A stretch of 64,000 nt of DNA from Gnetum montanum (taxonomy: Eukaryota; Streptophyta; Gnetopsida; Gnetales; Gnetaceae): the NCBI GenBank assembly GCA_015680685.1, contig MNCI01011145.1:170229-234228 (forward strand). The letters are read 5' to 3'. The notes beneath the pieces were generated by a model, which searched no databases, had not been told where the DNA came from, and was given only the letters and a program-made list of their open reading frames with translations. This document shows, piece by piece, positions 59,201 through 64,000 of the stretch (position 1 is the first letter of the stretch; every line of letters begins with the position of its first letter). The position numbers were made by a program, and so were the translations under genes.

Positions 59201-61489
59201 TTGTTTATCAAATGCAATTTTCCCTTCTTTAAAAAATAAAGCTTCACATCCACTGTGAAATGTTATTCCTACAAATTCTAAAAACTAACAAATCATCAAA
59301 ACATTGTATTGAACCTCAAAATCATTTCAAAAAAATAAATCAAACATAGATATCAAAGGCCTTTGTAGTTACAACTTAATAATAAATTCTCCAAGCCAAG
59401 AAGATTAAGTATATCATCATTAACAAGTATTGCAATGGGGTAGAGAACATTACATCTTCTACAACTTGATTGTTGTAATGATGTCATTTCAATATAACTT
59501 CTATGTAATATATCAAAATGACTTTGCATCCAAATAACTCAAAAAATTTATGATCACTTCTCATGTATGCATTCTAAATGATTTGATGTCATGTATGACC
59601 AAAAAAAAGGTTAATAATAAATCTCATATATAACTTCTACATTCACAACTCTACACAATTATTGCTAGGCAAACAACCTTATGTCTATTATTGCACTTGA
59701 AAAAATAAAAATTGTAAAGCCATATCAAGAATTGCTAAGATTTTACATAGCTATAATGAAATCACTAACAATATCACATGTTTCAGCTATAAGTGACAAG
59801 GGTGTTAAAATGTCAATTTTATGCTTGGGAAATGGAGGGCCATTCTATTGTTTGTTAGGTATTTCACTATGGCTACAAGACATTCTTTTAATCTTTCTTA
59901 CTTTCAGCCACATGGAGTATGTATAATTGCCTAGAACTTCTCCATTCAGTAATGAAATTATATGTGATGATTGATCAATGCACTTCATTGCCTAGGGGGT
60001 GGGACAGTGTGCCAATGTGTTCCTTGACAATAACGTGTTAGCATTTCAGTTACAAAGTTGGAGTTTGGAGTAATTCGACTCAAACAAAGTGGAATAATGT
60101 GTTTAGATTCTTAGAACCCTACCCCAGAGCCTCAAGCCTCAATTAGGGCTGTGTGCACACAAGAAATGAAGGGAAAGCAAGAGGTAGGTCGTGCTCAAAG
60201 ATCAAGCAATGCTCAACTAACGTCGATAAATAACTTTGAGTTCTGAGTATCAAATGGGTTTGCAAAAAGCAAACCAACTCAAACCAAAAACCAATGTATG
60301 TATGTAGAAGCTCACTTTGTCATTCGTGAACAATTCAAAACTATAACCAATGTTTATAACTCTACTTAATTATTGTTTGGCACACAACCCTATGTATATT
60401 ACTACACCTTAAAAACAAAAATCACAAGCAATAATTCAAAGCTATAAATGATGCTTACAACAATATTACTCTCTTGATCCAGACAACTTTGATTGTGATT
60501 ATTCATATCTACAACGATGTCCATAATACAGGTAAACTATCTTTAGCTAAACACATCTTTGGTGAGTTACCAAGGCTAGTTTCACAACAAAACTAGTTTT
60601 TAGGCATTCCTCTAGTATTATTATAAAGAAATAAGCATTTTGGAGATTTAGTGTTGTTATTGCTAACACAGAAACTTATGGTTCTGTTAAAGGTTGAATC
60701 CTGAAAATAGATTTCGTAAGGCATAGAAGCTAGAGACTACAATGCTAGAGGTAGTGTGATATGGGGAGCCCTGAGCCACCATGCCATAGCATGGGAAGCA
60801 AAGAAAATAGAAATCGCAAGGATTAGGCAATAGTCCACCAGAATCCCATCATTGCATATATTAACAATGTGTAGAGGCAAGCCTCTATTGTTGCCTGACC
60901 AAACAATCACAAAGATTTAAATCCAAACAATAGTGGCAGAACAAGTCAAAAAGCCTAGGGAAGAGCATAATACATTTTGGCAATCTTCTTTTTTGCAAAG
61001 AGTTCTCTCAATTTCTTGACCACTTTGACATCAATGAAGAGAACCACATGGTAGAAGGATAATAGGATGTTCATGAGGTCCTGTTGGACTTTAGCTTTCT
61101 CACCTGACTTCCAAATATGCTACCCAAAACATTTCCACACACAAGTGTGAAGAAGATACGAATGCCTCCTAGTATAATAAGGGTTTTGCTAGTAGGAGAG
61201 CCTTTGCCTTCAAAGACACCCAGAAAACTTAAGATGTGGATCTCCTTCAATCCTGGTGCTCATGTACTCAAATATTTAATCAAAGCTATGTTTCTTCAGC
61301 AACAATACATTCATACATGAATGAAATATCTTCAAATCATCAGATCAAATTATCAGAGGAAATAATCAAATAATGTATAAATTCTTAAAATACTAAAATA
61401 GGCAAATGGGTCTAGAATAGGAAGCATATGATATAATATTATCCTTTAAAAAATGTGTCAGGAAAAGATTATAGAAGTAGCTTAGGCAT
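59201..61489. other. Unassigned sequence
   Basis: Several short ORFs lie here (59681-59926, 61117-61320), none with recognisable motifs. A slightly GC-richer part near 60100-60290 shows no frame. I see no repeat structure. Confidence 0.45.
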
Positions 61490-63178
61490 GTGACTAAGGA
61501 AATGGGTATCTCTAGATTACACTCAAAATTGGAATACTTGGCTTTTGAGATTGAAGTAACCATCACAACAATGGTCTTTGAAAAGAAAAGAAACTAGTAT
61601 TGCTTGTTTAATTAAAAAGTCTAAAGATCATTTCATTAAGGTGCATAAAGTTAATGATAATAACCAATATTTATGGGTTAAAGTTCAAGGTATTTAATTC
61701 TTATTATTTTGTTCTACTGGATTTTTCTATTTGCAATTTTGCCAATCTTTCACAAGAGCACTCTTTTCAATACTTAGGTCAAGATATTGTAGAATTCTCC
61801 AACCTTAGTAAAGTTTTATTTGGAATCCAAAGTCTTATTTGGAATCCTTAATTAAAGTTTAGTGAATGGATTTTTTTTTAGTTTAGAAAACATCATCTGT
61901 TGATTATATTACAAATTAGAAGGGTATTTATTTCTTAGAATGGGATCGTTGCTTTGATTTTTTTAATCTTTAATGACATCATTAAATTTCCTTCCTCCTC
62001 TCATTTCACTTACTAGACACCAAAGCAACTCTAGCATTGATTGTCTACTCATGATAATATGAATATAGTGAAAAACTTTCAAGTGGGATTAAAACTCCTA
62101 GAATCTCCTCATCATTGTCTTAAACTTACTATTGTTGTTTCAATTCATCATATTCACTATAAGAAATGCAAAATTTGTCATGTCTCACAGAAGACCTTTG
62201 ACAAGATTTTCAAACAAGAGTGGCTAATATGTTTGTCAACAATGACAATGAGCTGGATTTGACTAATGTTCTTTTGTCTACAACTACTTAGGTGCAAATT
62301 AAGAAGAGGCTTGTTCGCAAAAAAAACCTTGGTTTGATGTTGATTGTTTGATAGCTTATAAAGATGTTTTAGTTTCACATTTGGATGTTTCAATGTTGAA
62401 GAATTATAGAAAGCTTATTCGTTTAAGAAAAAAAAAAGGAGTTTATTAAAGAAAAGGAAGAAAGAATTATTAGTGAGCTCAAATATAATCTAAAATGCTT
62501 TTAGAATTTCTTATGAGACAAACAACAAAATGGTTAAGACTTTTCCCAATAACCTTTTTAAACAAGAGACTTCACCTACTATGCAAAATAACTCTAGTAT
62601 TCTTGAGTTATCTCTTGATGACATTTCTACAAGAATTCAAAAATTATCTTCTAGGAAAGGTGTTGGTATCAATGAATTATATGCATAACTTTTTAAATCA
62701 AGTGACCCATTAGTGTGGAAAGCAACTTCTAACCTTCTTAATAAAGGACTGTGACGTGGTTTAGATCATTTTTGGTGTTCTAGACAAGTAGTTTTAATTT
62801 TAAAAAAGAAAGATAAGATAAATCTTAATAATTATTGATTGATTGCAATTAATTCAGTATTCATTAAGTTATTGGGCACTATTTTAGATGATAATATTAG
62901 TTCATGGGTATAAATGCAAAGTCTTCACAATCAATTGCAAGTGGACTTCAAGAGGAATCATTCTCCTGTAGACCATTTAATTACTTTGCATTATTGTGTG
63001 GAGAAAGCAAAAAAGGCCAACCACAAAACTTTTATCTATTTTGTTGACTTTTCTAAGACTTGTGATGTTGTTGCTTGAGATAAACTTTACAAAAGATTAG
63101 ATAGCATTAACATTCCACCACATCTCTTTTATGCTACTAACAAAATCCATGAGACAAAATATTACCTACAAGACTAGC
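61490..63178 (+). pseudogene. Second LINE copy: endonuclease end and N-terminal RT, cut by an LTR
   Basis: The endonuclease part is seen as TSIACLIKKSKDHFIKVHKVNDNNQYLWVKVQG (read in pieces, 61570-61690) and LGQDIVEFSNLSKVLFG (61780-61820). RT follows with LSLDDISTRIQKLSSRKGVGIN, LILKKKDKINLNNY, FIKLLGTILDDNISSW, SPVDHLITLHYCVEKAKK and FIYFVDFSKTCDVV (62610-63075). It has the same wording as the LINE at 40506-42330, of which it supplies the missing 5' half. It stops at 63178 where an LTR begins. Confidence 0.82.
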
Positions 63179-64000
63179 TGATGAGACGCAGATTGCACAA
63201 GCTGCGATATCGTGTATGCGATATCGCGGCCGCCACGATATCGCATCCCCTGGGATATCGCGTACGCAATATCGTGTCTCTCCATGAGATATCGCGTACG
63301 CGATATCGCGGTCCACCGCCATATCTATAAATAAGAGGCGGCACTCCCTTCATTTCCCAATCCTAGCTAGAAGTAGCGAAGCTCTAGCAGTTTGAACACT
63401 CCAAAGTTAGATTAATTTCCCATGTGCCTGCAGTAGGAGTCCTAGAGTGAATGACTCTTTGTTCGAGCAACTTTGTAACCTGAACACAAGTTGTGTACGG
63501 CAATAAAGATGAACTTGATTGGATAAACCTTGCAGTACATGGTTTTGTTTTGTTGTTATTTATTGCTTTCCTAGTGCGCACGAGTACGACTTGATTACGA
63601 GCATCTACGGATGTGTACGGCTAATCAAGGAATCGGCTGCTTGTCGCAACACGTGAGTACGACTTGACTACGAACATTGTGACTGCTTGGTAACCCAGTA
63701 GCGTATTCCAGGATCTGCGCTTGGTAATCCCAGTGGTAGTCCAATGTGTACGGCTGGTCAAGGAATTGACTACTCATCACTAGGCTAGAACATGGGATAT
63801 GTACGACTTGGCTACGAGCACCCACAAGTGTGTACGGCTAGCCAAGGAATCGGCTACTTATCACACTTAGGCTAAATCGGTGCCTCAGTACGACCACTTC
63901 GAGCACTTGCGTTACGTGTGGTGATCCCAGTAACGATTTGTGTTTGGTAGCCACAGTTGCATAGTTCAGGGTGTGTCCGGTAAGTGGGAACGGATGCTGA
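63179..64000 (+). repeat. OTA-family LTR, best preserved U3, continues past the window
   Basis: It starts TGATGAGACGC inside the LINE. U3 has three palindromic GATATCGC...GCGATATC pairs (63204-63227, 63255-63274, 63288-63309), a single GATATCGC (63237-63244) and TATA box CTATAAATAAGAGG (63325-63338). AATAAAGATG lies near 63501. The R/U5 part is enlarged by repeats of TGTGTACGGCTxxxCAAGGAAT (63611, 63750, 63830) and GTACGACTTG (63586, 63658, 63801). No ACTCATCA end is reached, so it may be a 5' LTR or a solo LTR. CpGs are far more numerous than in the other LTRs. Confidence 0.88.
63204..63338 (+). promoter_or_regulatory. U3 promoter: CpG-rich palindromes plus TATA box
   Basis: GATATCGCGTACGCGATATC is a perfect 20-base palindrome (63289-63308). 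Two less perfect pairs precede it, and the TATA box lies about 20 bases after the last one. The pattern recurs, more decayed, in the LTRs at 20047, 27868, 28848 and 6440. Confidence 0.7.

Overview
The window looks like heterochromatic, transposon-packed DNA from a large plant nuclear genome. A gymnosperm such as a conifer is my best guess, from the deep decay of old retrotransposons, the AT-richness, the plant-type LINE and RTE sequences and the near absence of genes; the species is inferred, not shown. I see no rRNA gene, credible tRNA gene or CRISPR. The only gene that looks alive is a single-exon ORF of 353 codons at 43266-44327, in a visibly GC-richer island.

Most of positions 1-40500 is one family of Ty3/gypsy LTR retrotransposons of the Ogre/Tat/Athila (OTA) type. 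Its LTRs run TGATGAGT...ACTCATCA, its primer binding site (PBS) resembles that of tRNA-Asp users, its polypurine tract (PPT) ends in GGGGGTA, and it carries a third ORF (ORF3) downstream of pol. Nine LTRs of this family are visible. Element E1 (1-7301, +) enters from the left with gag end, pol and 3' LTR but no ORF3. Positions 7302-12250 hold a minus-strand gag/protease fragment of another gypsy, a palindromic AGATGTCT array, a pair of TGTAAC-type LTR-like repeats and a ~100-bp minisatellite. Element E3 (12251-34961, +) is complete from LTR to LTR with a perfect CACAC target-site duplication (TSD). It was later hit by E2 (20047-28688, -), which keeps gag and ORF3 but lacks all of pol, and by a solo LTR (28848-29700, TSD CCACT).

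From 34962 to 38780 there is a 38-bp minisatellite inside a larger ~1.2-kb tandem duplication, then DNA I cannot name. E5 (38781-40505) is a 5' LTR plus gag that runs directly into a LINE reverse transcriptase (40506-42330). The gene island follows, with a tandemly duplicated upstream region. Next come two diverged copies of a ~4.4-kb block (44630-49060 and 50335-55385) holding LINE RT remnants and tRNA-like SINE boxes; only the second copy carries a solo LTR (51223-51987, TSD CTATG). The right end has an RTE 3' tail, a collapsed Ty1/copia-like element, an orphan ORF3 fragment, a second LINE copy (about 61490-63178) and a comparatively well-preserved LTR (63179-64000) with CpG-rich palindromes in its U3.

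The most unusual story is ORF3: a ~920-codon coiled-coil protein whose N-terminal half resembles the plant 'putative transposon protein' domain. It is present in E2, E3 and an orphan copy. In both E2 and E3 a promoter-like module (GATATC motifs followed by a TATA box, the same layout as the LTR U3) sits about 490-510 bp upstream of the ORF3 start. This suggests ORF3 was expressed from its own internal promoter. E2 lacks pol and E1 lacks ORF3, so the family appears to have split into complementary defective forms.
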